From assembly GCA_021399435.1 (NCBI GenBank), contig JAJTUP010000007.1:434001-498000 (forward strand): DNA of 64,000 bases, given 5' to 3'. Shown here one piece after another: positions 24,709 through 36,300 of the stretch (within the stretch, counting starts at the first letter, position 1; each line of letters begins with the position of its first letter). Source of the DNA: Diaporthe sp. PMI_573. Its lineage: Eukaryota > Ascomycota > Sordariomycetes > Diaporthales > Diaporthaceae. The notes beneath the pieces were generated by a model. The model made no database searches and had not been told where the DNA came from. It saw only the letters and a list, made by a program, of their open reading frames with translations. Both the position numbers and the translations under genes were made by a program.

Positions 24709-25077
24709 TCAGACACAAGTCGTGCAGATTGGCGTAGCCGCAGGAACCACCGGCGATGCTGTTGCAGTCCCGCAGGCGGAAACCATACATTCTCTGGCGG
24801 CTGAGACCAGGTCGTCGGGTCTGCTGCATAGACAGCCAACGTCGGCCGGGTCACAGCCAATTGCTGATACGGCGCTGGTCATGCAGGTCACCTATGAAGT
24901 CATTGCTCGTTAGTATCGTGGCTCAGCTGCTACTGTGATGGACCAATGCGTGAGTATTCTTACTCCCCAGGTGGGTATGGTCGTAGTAGTATCCAAGACT
25001 CTGGCCGGGACGGTTGGGACCGTTCCCATGTCGGCAGCGGCCAGAGTGGCGGCGAGGAGCATGAGGGTGGTCTTCAT
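24709..25077 (-). CDS. Small secreted CFEM-domain protein
   Basis: Two exons, 25077-24964 and 24891-24709, with a 72-bp intron (GTAAGA...ATAG, branch CTAAC), give 98 residues. A signal peptide (MKTTLMLLAATLAAA) leads to a single CFEM domain: TCMTSAVSAIGC, DPADVGCLC, then C, C and finally ICTTC. Seven of the eight canonical cysteines and the haem-binding-position Asp (D-x-x-CLC) are present. The first cysteine, normally in a P-x-C-A motif, is a tryptophan (IPTWGVTC). No GPI-attachment tail follows, so it is probably released. CFEM proteins act in haem uptake, wall anchoring or as effectors. The function of this one is open. Confidence 0.78.
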
Positions 25078-25905
25078 GGTGGCACCCGTCGTTCTGGAGA
25101 TACTAGTAGTTGTCGAAAAAACCATGACTGGGACTGGAACTTGTTTCCTCCAGAGAAACACGAGTAAAGTCCAGCTCGGTATATATACCTAGGCGCCCAT
25201 ACCTTCTGCCGTGTCGTGGATGCAGTCTGATATGATCTTTTTAACCAAGATCTTGAATGTGCATGACCATCTGTCCTTCCACCGGCCATATCTAGGCGAG
25301 TGGCACCCGTTTCTGTGACCTTGTGTCCATTACACCCGAAATTTGACGAATCGTTGTCACACAGGCGTCGCAACATCGATATTCCAACTACGATAATGAG
25401 ATCATGCCTGATGAGATCTATGCTAATACTGACTTCATATCTACTCTCTGTCATGGTCTCTTTCGCCGAAACGAGTAGGAATTGTAGCTTATCGCTTTCC
25501 TCGACATCGTCAAGCAAAGCAGGATTCCACGAATTGGTGCCCTTGTTGAAAATGACGGGACAAGTCAGCGAATCCGTGTAGCAAACAATCTTTCCACATG
25601 AGGATTGTCATCCCGTGATACGACAGGCAATGATTGGACTCGGGAATTCTGGTGGACTTTGTGATCGTTAGCGGAACACGAGAATCCTTCTTGTGGGGAT
25701 CTTGCTTACAAAACGCTAAAGCAGGGAGCATTAATAATAGTCTCGGCAGTGGATGGAATTAACACCTACGTCCGATTGCTTGGCAAGCTACAGCTGACGT
25801 CCAAGCAGTACGTTTACTATAAAAAACAGCCCATTATATTTGACCAATTCTGGGAAAGGCGACATCCGTCTATCAACAACACGTAGTGCAGGATACGAAG
25901 GCGAG
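25078..25905. other. Intergenic between divergent genes, nothing recognised
   Basis: Shared upstream region of the CFEM gene (minus strand) and the NmrA-like gene (plus strand). No supported coding feature. Confidence 0.5.
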
Positions 25906-26835
25906 ATGGCAGCTGAGAATTCGATCCTTATAGTCGGAGCCGGCGAGCTCGGAACAGCCATTCTCTCAGCACTCGCGAGCCACCCTTCCAAGCCTCCGCA
26001 CGCCAGCTTCTCAGTCTTACTTCGTCCAGACTCGATCACCTCCCCCAATCCTGAGAAGCAACGTTCCAATGCCGAACTACAGGCCCTGGGCGCAAAGCTT
26101 GTGCCCGGGAACTTTGTCGACGATGACGTCTCCGAACTGTCACGTGTTTTCAAGGCCTACGACATCGTTATTCAAGCAGGCGGATATGGCCTACCTAAAG
26201 GGACGCAGCTGAAGTCCGCAAATGCTGCGCTGCAGGCAGGCGTTCCGCGGTATTTCCCTTGGCAGTTCGGGGTGGACTACGAGGAAATCGGGGAGGGCAG
26301 TGCCCAGGATCTGTTTGACGAGATGTTGCAGGTCCGGCGGCTGCTGCGGTCACAGACACGCACGACATGGACCATTATATCGACGGGGCTGTTCATGAGT
26401 TACTTGTTCATTGCCGACTTCGGAGTGGTTGATCTTGACAAGAGGACTGTGCGCGCCCTCGGCACATGGGATAACAAGGTCACAGTCTCAACTCCGGAGG
26501 ATATTGGCCGTCTGACAGCCGAGATGGTATTTGTCCCGGAAAGAACACTCAATGAGGTGGTCTACATTGGAGGCGACACAGTCTCGTATGGGCAAGTGGC
26601 AGGTATCCTAGACGAGGCTTTCGGCGAGACCTTCAAACGAGAGGAGTGGGATTTGCCGTTTCTGAAGGACAGGTTGGCAGGGAGCCCAGGCAATCTTTGG
26701 TACAAGTATCAGTGCATATTCGGGGACGGGAAGGGAATATCGTGGGATATGACTAAGACTTTGAACGGCCAACGAGACATTCGCATGACCACTGTCCGGG
26801 ACTATGTTAGGAAAAGCTTTGCCACTGAAGGTTAA
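25906..26835 (+). CDS. NmrA-like / isoflavone-reductase-like NAD(P)-binding protein
   Basis: Single-exon gene. ATG 25906 gives 309 residues and places the dinucleotide-binding motif at the very N-terminus (ILIVGAGELGTAIL, GxGxxG). Further family features: VIQAGGYG, RYFPWQFGVDY in place of the usual F-x-PSEFG, then STGLFMSYL and VSTPEDIGR. Proteins of this atypical SDR family either reduce aromatic substrates with NADPH or act as NAD(P) sensors without catalysis. The FPWQFG segment is common in the fungal isoflavone-reductase-like subgroup. An upstream in-frame ATG at 25840 adds 22 residues with no similarity and is not used. Confidence 0.85.
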   Translation: MAAENSILIVGAGELGTAILSALASHPSKPPHASFSVLLRPDSITSPNPEKQRSNAELQALGAKLVPGNFVDDDVSELSRVFKAYDIVIQAGGYGLPKGTQLKSANAALQAGVPRYFPWQFGVDYEEIGEGSAQDLFDEMLQVRRLLRSQTRTTWTIISTGLFMSYLFIADFGVVDLDKRTVRALGTWDNKVTVSTPEDIGRLTAEMVFVPERTLNEVVYIGGDTVSYGQVAGILDEAFGETFKREEWDLPFLKDRLAGSPGNLWYKYQCIFGDGKGISWDMTKTLNGQRDIRMTTVRDYVRKSFATEG

Positions 26836-27163
26836 ATTAAGGCAGATGTTGGAAGAATAAGTCATCTCATAGTTCCCGGCTGATATTTACTGGTTTGATA
26901 ATTCTAGCCCTCTTGGAATGCGAGACGCTTCGCAAAACTTGGAATCGTTTAAATCCTCATATTAGGGCCCAGTCGAAATAGGCCAACATATGATAATGTT
27001 CGGCTGCTTGGGCAATTAACCTTGGAAGCTTCACTATGTAATGTACTCAGTGACAGGTCCCAAGCCCCACAGCCCTGACAAGTAAGACCTGAGAGCATTG
27101 CCTCTCACATGTCCCTTCGGTGTTTATTATTCAATGCTTTTCTCCACCGTCACGCTTTTGACA
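26836..27163. other. Intergenic between convergent genes, nothing recognised
   Basis: 3' flanks of the NmrA-like and ferritin-like genes. No supported feature. Confidence 0.5.
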
Positions 27164-28283
27164 CTACTTTGAACTGATCTCCAACACACCAACGCCAGAA
27201 ATAGTATTCTCGTCGGCGGCCTTAACCTTCGTACCATCGGCAGTGCTGAGCACAACATAGACCTGTCCAGAAGGAGGTAGCAGCGCCTGCGCGGCGTTAC
27301 CGGCGGGCAGGGAAGCGATCTGGTACTGCAAAGTGGCCAAGTCAGCTTGGTTCTTGGGATTCAGACAACACAACAAAGACATGAAGGTGTGGATCTCATC
27401 ACAACTTACGTCCTTTCCTCCTTGAGCAACTGTCACAGGCACATAATATGTGTCCAACCCGGAGTAGAGCACAGCGTATACGGGCGTCTTCTCCTGCACG
27501 AGCCCAGCCTGCTTCGCATTGGCATACGCATCAGTGAAAGTCACGGGCGACTTTCCCGCGACGTAAGGCTTCTTGCTGGGCTGGACCGTCAGAGGTGGGA
27601 ACGCCTTGAACGGCAGTGTCGGAGTCCCAGGCGCGAAACCGGTAATAAACCCAGCAGCAAGGCTGTAGACCGCATTGAAGTCCAGCGGTGTGTCAAAGGG
27701 TTTGGGGAAGGGTGCCTGGTCCAGAGCATCCCGAATATAGGACGAATGGCGCGATTCAACCGTCAGGATCGAGCCTGCTGCGGTCGAATAGGCCTTGTTG
27801 GCGATGGCCGCTGCTGCTCCCAGGTACGCAGAAACGCCGACTCCTTCGAGCACTGACGCAAGCTGCACGAAGGATTTGGCATCCTTGCTGAGAAAGGCAA
27901 AAGTGGGTTCCTTGATGGCGGCTGTGCCTAGGGCACCGGCGAGAAATGTGACGTGTGTCTATAAGCGATTAGACAAAGACCTGCAGGGCTATCTGTTTTG
28001 GTAGTGAAGAATGACTGCGGCTCACCTGCTCATCAAAATATACCTCCTTCAGATTCTTGTAAAATTCGCGGGAGAACCCGGCCTTACAGAAATCAGCTTC
28101 GGTGTAGTTCGCTAAGCCCTGCTGATAGAACTTTCGCTCTAGATACTCGAGCGTCAAGGCATAATTGAGAATGGTAACGTCACCTCCGGGAGGCGCATCG
28201 AAATTGGTACGTGGCTGGAGAGGAGCGGAGACAGAAGGCGATGACAAGGTCGCGAGGACCATAAGGGCTGTAGAGTATTGCAT
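27164..28283 (-). CDS. Secreted ferritin-like domain protein, rds1-type
   Basis: Three exons (28283-28026, 27958-27410, 27325-27164), both introns phase 0 (GTGAGC...ATAG and GTAAGT...GCAG), give about 322 residues. A signal peptide (ALMVLATLSSPSVSA) precedes DVTILNYALTLEYLERKFY, the first helix of the fungal ferritin-like domain. Then come THVTFLAGALG and ESRHSSYIRDAL, carrying the Glu/His positions of the four-helix bundle (ExxH-like E-SRHSSY). The C-terminal 90 residues form a beta-rich tail (GQVYVVLSTADG). This is the layout of Schizosaccharomyces Rds1-like stress proteins, which respond to nutrient and temperature stress and are of unproven biochemistry. Whether metal is bound cannot be told. 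Confidence 0.85.
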
Positions 28284-29547
28284 GATGTGTCAAACTGTTC
28301 TGATCTGGACTATGCTACTCAGGAACTAGTTATTATTGAAGAAGGTGTTTCGACTCTCCGAGCCAGTATCGTGCAGGAAACGACGACATCTTATAGAAAT
28401 AGCAGTATGACAGTGAGGATCAATCGTCAAGGCTCCTGGCCGCAACCCAACACAAAGTCCATCTCACGAGATAGACATCCTTTTCGGGCTCGGATGCAGC
28501 ATTACCCAGCTCTTAGCTTCTTTGCCATGAGCATCGTTCCGTCATCGAGATCCGGTGCCATTTGAGGGTACTTTGAGCGACAAAGTCGAGCCACTTACGA
28601 GGCTCTGATCCGGCTGCCGCTAAAGGCGCTTTGTCCCAGGTCTAGTCACAACAACAGATATATTTTAGAGTAAAATTCATGTGCATGGTGATGATCGTGA
28701 ACATCATCATGGTGAGGTTCCAATGCTCCGTGAATACCGAGAGGCTGATGGCCGTCGTATTTCTTCGTGGCGTGGAGCCAATGCCGGAAGCGCCTTCATC
28801 CATCAATAGTCAAAAGTATACAGATCATAGGCGATCGCTCCCTTTTGAGCTGGAGTCAGCAGTAGATGGGCGAGGCTTTTGTGTCGGCATTTAGGCGGAA
28901 CTGCCAGTGTGCTCCAATTGCAAACGTGGAGATTAGTACTGCGAGATTAGCGTACTGCCAATCATTTACCTCTTCGTCTTTGACGTTCACGGGGAAGAGG
29001 TTCAGTTGGGGCTAGATATGGGGTACGCTCCGGCCTAGACCTCATCCGCCGGATCTGTCTCTAGCCGAGCGACTAGTTCAGCCTTCCATCAGAAGTTCAT
29101 GTCTACAGCCCATTTGACACGTGCAGATAATCCAGGCTAGTGTTAATTATGCAGTGCACTCAGAAGTTTGCTGCAGGATGGAGATGGGTTGTCAAGCGAC
29201 ATGATCATTAATGTTGTCAAGATAGAATCAGCTATTCAGCCTTCGCGGCGACCTTGGCAGCTTCGCAAGGGATCTGAAGGAATGCCATGTGGGAAGGCCT
29301 GAAAACTGGCGATTCAAGACTCTGTTGATATCGTATAATTCAAGTTAGAGTCGATATATAGCCACTCATATGATCTCAGGATCACATTAATTCCACATTC
29401 GGCTAACGATCAACTACAGAGTAGTTATTGCACAGTGGAATCCGATCATTCCGAGCTAGTGCGAGCTCGTTTCTCCGCCCAAGACGAGACACGACAGGTA
29501 AAATGCACGTCGCTCAGCACAGTAGGGCTTTTCACAGGTTACACAAA
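28284..29547. other. Intergenic, nothing recognised
   Basis: Upstream of the rds1-like gene and downstream of the prodomain-like gene. Short frames only. Confidence 0.5.
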
Positions 29548-30051
29548 TTAAACCCCAACTCCAATCGTCAGCGACTCCCACTCACCAGTCAGGACGCCGT
29601 CCCCACCTCCGCCCAGGGCACCGAGTTTCTCCAGATCTCCCAACAGGTCGTCCTTGCCCAACCCCGGCCACACGGCCCCCCAGCGACCCTTCATACTGAC
29701 CTTCGCTTTGCCCTTTGCCCACGTGTCCCCGGGCACGAAGGAGTCGCGCAGCTCGACGACGCCGCTCGCGGACTCGCCCGGCTGCAGCGTCACGAGCGAG
29801 TCGGTGTCGGGAGGCATGGCGCGGCTGATCTTGATGGTGGGCATGTCGATCGGGGCCGAGCCCCCGGCCGGCACCACGGTTATGAGCCCCAGCTGCAGCG
29901 CGAGGGGGTCCAGTGGCGAGTCCCACCTCAGCAGGGTCACGGGCGTCGACGGGTGTGTGTTCTTGACGGAGACGGAGAGGCTGGGGGTGGCTGTGGCTGA
30001 CGCCTGCGAGAGCGAGATCTCGAGGTTGTTTACTAGCGAGAAGTCGGACAT
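29548..30051 (-). CDS. Stand-alone protein resembling a deuterolysin prodomain
   Basis: Start chosen at the second of two adjacent ATGs (30051; the other is 30054), giving about 167 residues with no signal peptide. The frame extends upstream to 30282 and there encodes a hydrophobic segment, so a membrane-anchored 244-residue form cannot be excluded. The core pattern is SVKNTHPSTPVTLLRWDSPL, later IKISR, then LVTLQPGESASGVVELRD and a C-terminal ALGG...LTGEWES. Its layout follows the prodomain of the deuterolysin 1.5 kb away (KITNTGSEALNIFKTGSILD, later FQTLGAGETVEAQWDV): NT-x-S at the start, LD after the next strand, then a Leu-x-x-GE turn. I know similar short fungal proteins of unknown function. 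A protease-inhibitor role is inference only. Confidence 0.6.
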   Translation of the reverse strand: MSDFSLVNNLEISLSQASATATPSLSVSVKNTHPSTPVTLLRWDSPLDPLALQLGLITVVPAGGSAPIDMPTIKISRAMPPDTDSLVTLQPGESASGVVELRDSFVPGDTWAKGKAKVSMKGRWGAVWPGLGKDDLLGDLEKLGALGGGGDGVLTGEWESLTIGVGV

Positions 30052-30294
30052 CATGTAGAGATGGTAGCGCTGGCTTAGCGGTCCTGTTGATGAGAAGCCC
30101 GGGAACAAGATGAAGCCTAGGGCGAATAGGCCTAGGACAATGAGCAAGACTCGGTTGCTGTGAGAGATCATGTAAGAGATCATGTACGGTCCTGTGTCTT
30201 CAATTAAATCTTGGGCACTGTCCAAGTAGTCGATGGTGCGCAGCTTTTGAGTGCTTGAGCTTTCAGGAAATGCCAGAGCCACGACGGCTACAAT

Positions 30295-30338
30295 CCAAGA
30301 TGCGCATAAAGTGTGACCAAGATGCGCATAAAGTGTGA
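30295..30338. repeat. 22-bp perfect tandem duplication
   Basis: Two adjacent identical 22-bp units beginning CCAAGATGCGCATAAAG (30295-30316 and 30317-30338). Non-coding, about 240 bp upstream of the prodomain-like gene's chosen start. Confidence 0.9.
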
Positions 30339-31535
30339 CGAGTAAGCCTGGAATTATCGCATATGTTTATGTTCCTCTCATTCGATTCTTTACACGTTAG
30401 GAGACTGTGCACTTTTTTTTTTTGTTTGGTAACTGACCAGAAGACGTCACTCATCGACGCTGGTGAAGTCGGAGACATATCCCGCCGTCACTTTGTGGTC
30501 AGTGTGCATATGCAAACAGGGAGATATGCCGAGCCAAGCTTGCCAAGCGTCCCATTTGTGGTGCTTGACAGTACCGAGTCGCGCAGTACCGTACTGGCCT
30601 AGCTACATTTGACAGGAGGAGCGCATCCAAGACCTTGGCGAGCCTGGTCAGGGGTAGAAAGCTCAAATTGACTCCTCTCTCCAGCACTCAGGATCAGATA
30701 AGCTTAATTGGTGGGTTAAGTCTTCAACAAAGCCAAGCAACAGAACACCGGGCGCCCAGCACGCTATTACAAGATGTAGACCCATGATAGAGGCAACCTT
30801 CCTTTTTTGTACTCTCGTATTTGGGCTCTTAGGCTTTCTGGTCCGGAGTGTCTGCAACGCTTGGATCTGGAGGGTGATGGAAGCCTCAACATTAACGGTT
30901 CTGGGGTCATAACGGTTCCTTCTTTGGCAACGGTTGCTCTATAGCGTATTTAGATTGCTAGTTCGATATCCGGCCAGAATTCTTCTTTACCGTACTAGGT
31001 ACCCAGCTGCCTTCCTTACTTTAGACACCTCAGTCTAGTTTATAAGACAGCATACTACCAGATCGTAATATCCATACACTACGTATGGCAACTCCAGGAA
31101 ACAGAAGGCTAGAGGGGCTAGCTGGATAACCAGAAATCTTGGCAGCTCAAGTTCAAGTAGAGAGCGATTTTCCCCATAGAAAGAACGACTACAATTCGAG
31201 GGTTTCTCGTATAGGAGGTGTCCCGGAGCTCCACCTCCCTATTTGGGAGCAGCTAAACAGCGATCGAATGCCAGAGGAGGAACTGTTTCCGATCTAATGA
31301 CCGTCAATTGTACAGTACAACTGTTACCAGATCTCTGCCAAGCTCAGTACGGCACCCTTGACAAACAGAGGTGACCTTCCTTTTTTGTATACTCCCGTTC
31401 TTACGCTCTTCGGAACTCGGGCGAGTTCGTCTTCAGAGGAGTCTCACACTCCACGGATATGAGATAGCAACAGCAAAATGAATATATATAATCGCTGACC
31501 ATTCGATTATGGCCATGTCTTACACTGCATCTCCT

Positions 31536-31561
31536 AACTAGTCGTTATAACTAGTCGTTAT
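31536..31561. repeat. 13-bp tandem repeat in the deuterolysin leader/promoter
   Basis: AACTAGTCGTTAT occurs twice head-to-tail, ending 39 bp before the ATG at 31601. It could be a duplicated regulatory site or a chance slippage product. No known factor is assigned. Confidence 0.7.
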
Positions 31562-31600
31562 CACTCACTGTCAAGTTGATTATCCGGTCAAATATTCAGA

Positions 31601-32778
31601 ATGAAGTTCGTCGCCAGCCTTCCCTACCTCGCCGCTCTGGCCAACGCTCTTGCTGTTGACATCAGCAAGCGTGACTCTCCCATCAATGTCGAAATCGAGA
31701 TGGTCAGCAACAGCGAGGTCAAGGCGAAGATCACAAACACCGGCAGCGAGGCCCTGAATATTTTCAAGACCGGAAGCATTCTTGACTCACGCCCTATTGA
31801 GAAGACTGCCGTGTCTGTGGGCGGTAAGACAGACCTCAAGCCTGCCATGACTTTTCCCAAGCCGAACTAACCCAGTCTACAGGTGAGGACATCGCATTCA
31901 GCGGCTTGAAAATCTTTGTGGACTCCACCCTCGTCGACGCCGATGAGTTCCAGACTCTGGGCGCCGGCGAGACCGTCGAGGCTCAGTGGGACGTAGCCGA
32001 AATGCACGACCTCAGCGCCGGTGGCGACTTCGACATCTCGACCACGGGGTCCCTCAAGTATGCGGCGGCCGACAGCACCGAAATCATCGGAGAAGCCAGC
32101 ATCGAGTCCACCACCATCAAGGCGACCGTGGACGGCGCGCAGGCTTCTAGCGTGCACGAGAACTCGCCGCTGAGACGTACCGTCATCGCGTCGGACTGCA
32201 GCTCATCGCAGAGGAGCACACTGGCCTCAGCAGTGGCCGGATGCGTGCAGTACGCGACGAGTGCGGCGACGGCGGCCACCTCGGGGTCGGCGGCCAAGCT
32301 CGGTAAGCACAACCCTTCTCCCTATACACATCACTTTAGAAGCTCCGTGGCGGGTGGCTAACGCGGAGCAGAGGAGTACTTCAAGAGCTCGTCCTCGAGC
32401 ACGCGCAGCACCGTGGCGCAGGCGTTCAACAACATGAGGACGCAGTGCAGCAGCACCACGAGCGGCAACACGCAGATCCGCTGCACCGACTCGGCCGGCG
32501 CGTGCCAGGGGTCCGTCGTGGCCTACACGGTGCCCAGCCAGAGCTACATGCACTACTGCCCGAGCTGGTACTCGTACCCGGCCTCGACCAGCACCTGCCA
32601 CGGCACCGACCGCCCCTATGTCGTCGTCCACGAGGCCTCGCACCTGACCCAGGTCAAGGGCACCGACGACTACAGCTGCTACGGATATACCTGTGTCCGG
32701 GGGCTGACCGCAGCCCGGAACTTGAACCATGCCGACACCTATGCTCAGTTCGCCCAAGCTATTCGTGTCGGCTGCTAA
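31601..32778 (+). CDS. Deuterolysin, secreted metalloprotease family M35
   Basis: Three exons (31601-31823, 31883-32302, 32372-32778) with 59- and 69-bp GT-AG introns encode about 349 residues, the usual preproenzyme length. Order: signal peptide (MKFVASLPYLAALANALA), a prodomain with KITNTGSEALNIFKTG and HDLSAGGDFDI, then a mature domain starting near the Arg-Arg of SPLRRTVIASDC. The aspzincin zinc site is intact: VVVHEASHL (HExxH) followed by the GTDDYSCYGY segment with the third-ligand Asp. Several Cys suit the disulfides of the mature enzyme. The protease is secreted, neutral and zinc-dependent, and likes basic substrates. The nearest neighbour upstream, divergent, resembles the prodomain. 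Confidence 0.93.
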
Positions 32779-33360
32779 GCGTGTAACTACTGTTTGCGGT
32801 CTTGTCCGAGAAGCCTCCCAGGTCACCTGTACATTTCTGTCTCTCTTATGTAAATAACGTTCCTAATACATACGACGACACAATACTTACGTCCTAACGC
32901 TCTATCACGTTAAATGTACTTCAATATATATACTATTGTGCACTGCTTCAGCGTATCCATGTTTACCGGTGCCTATAGTCCCGGATTTTTGGATTGTTTG
33001 GTGTCGTAGATTTGGCTCAGAGACCTTGGGAAGGCTCTTTGCGGTACAAGAGGCGGTCACGAACTAGAAAACGTACGAAGTAGCTGATGCCTGGCTGAAG
33101 ACATCTAGAAAGCTTCCCATTCACATACTATGGATATTGAATCAACCGCTGCTGGTGAACCAGGTTATCGGATGAGCCTTACGTTTCTACAGCTCTGTGC
33201 CGACAGACACACCACAAGCTTCTTCAGTTGCTCTCGTAGTACCCGGTTCTAACGACACGCAGAATATGTGGTGCCAAAGTGATTGTGGAGGTGAGAAGCA
33301 ACAATCTATCAAATAATCTGTCCATTGTGGCAGATCGAAGGGGACGGCCCCTTTAACAGT
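32779..33360. other. Intergenic between convergent genes, nothing recognised
   Basis: 3' flanks of the deuterolysin and triple-AAA+ genes. No supported feature. Confidence 0.5.
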
Positions 33361-36300
33361 CTAGCGCGGAACTGAGTATTCTGTGTTGTTCGGGAGCCCT
33401 TTCCGTTCACGCAACAAATATTGCAAAGACTTGATCAGTTCATCCAAGGAGATCGTCAACTGCACTTTCCCTTTTTTAGCACCTGCTTGGCTTGTGGTGC
33501 CAGCCTTCACGAAGACATGAGCGATGAGCGTCTTCGCCAATGTCTCGATGTCGCGTCCGTTCGCCCACCCCTTGGTTGCGCTGAGTTTCGTTAAAATTCT
33601 ATGGACATTGTCCCACTTCTCAGCATCTTTTGGGCCGAAGTTGCCGCCGGTGATCTCAATTTTGAGCTTGCCGAGCTCTTGCGTGAGAAGCTGTACGCAT
33701 TGTTGCGGCTCCATGCATGGGAAGTCGACGTGCACAGGAAAACGGCTCCGAAGGCCTGGGTTGGATCGCAATAGCTCCTCCATGTCCTCAGTGTAGCCGG
33801 CGAGGACTACAATCATCTTACCGGCGTATCGTGGCTTTGTCATTGCGTCGACAAGCTCTCCGACGGCTTGATTTGTGAAACTAGAAGAACCACGTTTTGC
33901 TGTCAATCGATACGCCTCGTCAATGAAGAGCACTTTGCCGAGCGAAGTCTCAAAGAGATTGATGACCTTCGGCCCAGTGTGCCCCTGGTATTCGCCAACA
34001 AGGTCCGACGCGGAGCAAACTACGACCTCGTCGCTTGACAGGAGTCCCATGTCGTAGAAGAGCTTTCCGACTTTTTTCGCCGTGGATCTACACACACACA
34101 CAGACGTTAGGACACGGTGAAGAAGTGAGAAGCGCACTGTCACTTACGTTTTACCAGTGCCTGGAGGGCCTTTGAAGATGAAGGCCCAAGGAATGTGGGG
34201 CCGAGGATCTATTTGATGCTTGCGCATCCCGTCGGCCATCAACTGGTATTGCCGGAACTGGTTGACGATCTTTTCGAATCCAACAAACCCGGAAAACAGG
34301 CAATCTCGGTTCTGGTCAGCATGGGACGCTCGGTCGTAATCTGGATCGAAATCTTCAGGCTCGAGAGTAACAACGTATTCTTCGTCTTCACAGGCGTCGG
34401 CCGTTCCGCCCGTTGCCTCGAGCCTCTCAGCATGTCTCAGTCTGGCGCGAGCCAGTACATTCTCCACCTCGCCTGCATTTCCAAACTTTGGTCGTTCGCT
34501 CGTGCTGAGCACCTCCCGCGCCACCTGCTTCGCATGTTCTGTCGCTTTCGTGTTGCCGTCTTCGGCCATCTTCAGGTCGAGAATCCGGCACAGCTGGTCG
34601 ACATTGTAGTTTTCGAAATGCACCGCATCCTCGATTGGAAAACGTCTTTGGAGCCCGGGGTTGCTGTTCCGGAACATTTGTTCCATGCGATCCTTGTTGC
34701 CTATGAGGATCACACAACGGTCCTCGCCTGGTTTCCCAGAGACGTTCGCAACAATTGTATCGATAACGCCAGCACGAAACCCGTCGGTATTGCTAGTCCC
34801 ATGACCGCTGCTGTGGTAGAGCATGTCGGCGTCGTCGATGATCAACACGTTCCCCATGGCAGCTTCTAGCAGCCTTTTCGTCCTCAGCTCTGATTCTCCG
34901 ACATGCTTGGCGATCAGATCTGATGGATCCGTCTCGCCAACACCGCCTCTTGACAAGAGGTCAAGCTCGGAGAGTATCTCACCGTAGAGCTTTGCCACCG
35001 TTGTCTTTCCAACACCTGGCTCTCCCACAAACACGCGGTTCAGAGTGACAGGGATGGGATCGAGGCCTCGAATCTCTCGCCGATAGTTGATCTTCGCCCG
35101 GTCGAATAGCTGGGATATGTTCTTTTTGACGCTTTCGAGCCCGACCAACTGCTGGATTTCCCTCCATGCCTCACTTTCGTCTCGGATGTCCTCTGGCTCT
35201 GGTCCAAAAATGTCCTTTCTCTTGATAAGTGCATTTTTTCTTGCCCATATTGGTCTTGACAGGCTATTCATCTCACCTCTCCCATGGGTGACCTCATCGC
35301 CAGGAACATGGGATCTCGCCCAGTCAAGGTACTCCTGCTCTTGTCGCTTTTCACATCGATAGCACACAGTATCGAGCTCGAACTCGAGAGCACGGAGTTT
35401 GCGGGATGTGCTGCTGGACTCATGACGTCTCAAGACGCGCCTGACTAGTACTCGCAGGCTCGGATCTTCGAAACCACCCTCGACCTGCAGTGATCGTCTT
35501 TTCAACATCCTGACCAGAAGCTGTACGAACTCGTCCTCACTGTAGCCACCCAAGCGAATCTTTTCTGGAAATTCTCGCTTTGCCTCTAAGTTCCATTTGA
35601 GGGCGCGAGAGTATCTCTGGTCGAGCATGTCAAAGGACAATACCAGAACGACGTGATCTCGGCTTTGTTGGGTCTCTTTGATCATATACTGAATATCTTG
35701 ATCCTGGTCTGTGGTGTCGACTGTCGAAGCATCGCTTGTGCTATCCGAATCCGAGTCCTCCTTGATGCTGGTTCTTGACAAGTGGATAACCTGAATTACA
35801 GGAATTTGTAAGCCATTTGGTTTCCTTGATTCTATCGTGAAGATAGCAATGACATACCGTTGGACCACCTCCAGTATTATTGGGCACAGGCCCTGCTTCC
35901 GTCCGTTCAAAGTGGATTCGAGGGATGGCGCCCACCGAAAACAGAAACTTGGAGTATAAGTATGCGATTCTTTTGACAACTGTTGGGAGTGGTTAGCCGT
36001 CTATTACTCAACAAGGAGAAATGCGATGAGTGAACCAACCGGTGGCTTGACCCTCATGAAGAACAAGGTTCAAGTTGAGGCTTCTTGGATCCTCATTCCA
36101 TTTTCGTGCTATGGCCACTCGGTCTTTGACGGCCAGGAAGTGCTCTTTCACCCGCTCATGGCCAATCATAGCCATCACTCGGTCGAGGTGCTCATTCCGC
36201 TCAGACTCATCTCGCTTCTGTCGTAGCCATTCGAGCCTCGATGGCGAGTCGTCGAGCATGCCTTCGGGCTCTTCCCCTTCTACCAGAATCAAGGATTCAG

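Larger units (their letters stand above)
30052..31600. other. Intergenic between divergent prodomain-like and deuterolysin genes
   Basis: No gene recognised apart from the upstream extension of the prodomain-like frame (to 30282). It holds a 22-bp tandem duplication (30295-30338), a T-run near 30415-30422, and a 13-bp tandem repeat just before the deuterolysin start. Two partly similar pyrimidine stretches (CCTTCCTTTTTTGTA) at about 30800 and 31374 are unexplained. Confidence 0.5.

Noticed and set aside
30052..30282. N-terminal extension with a membrane helix on the prodomain-like protein
   Set aside because: The start of this stretch contains a tandem duplication (MISYMIS) and no similarity. 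Related short proteins that I know begin near the chosen ATG. Not fully excluded.
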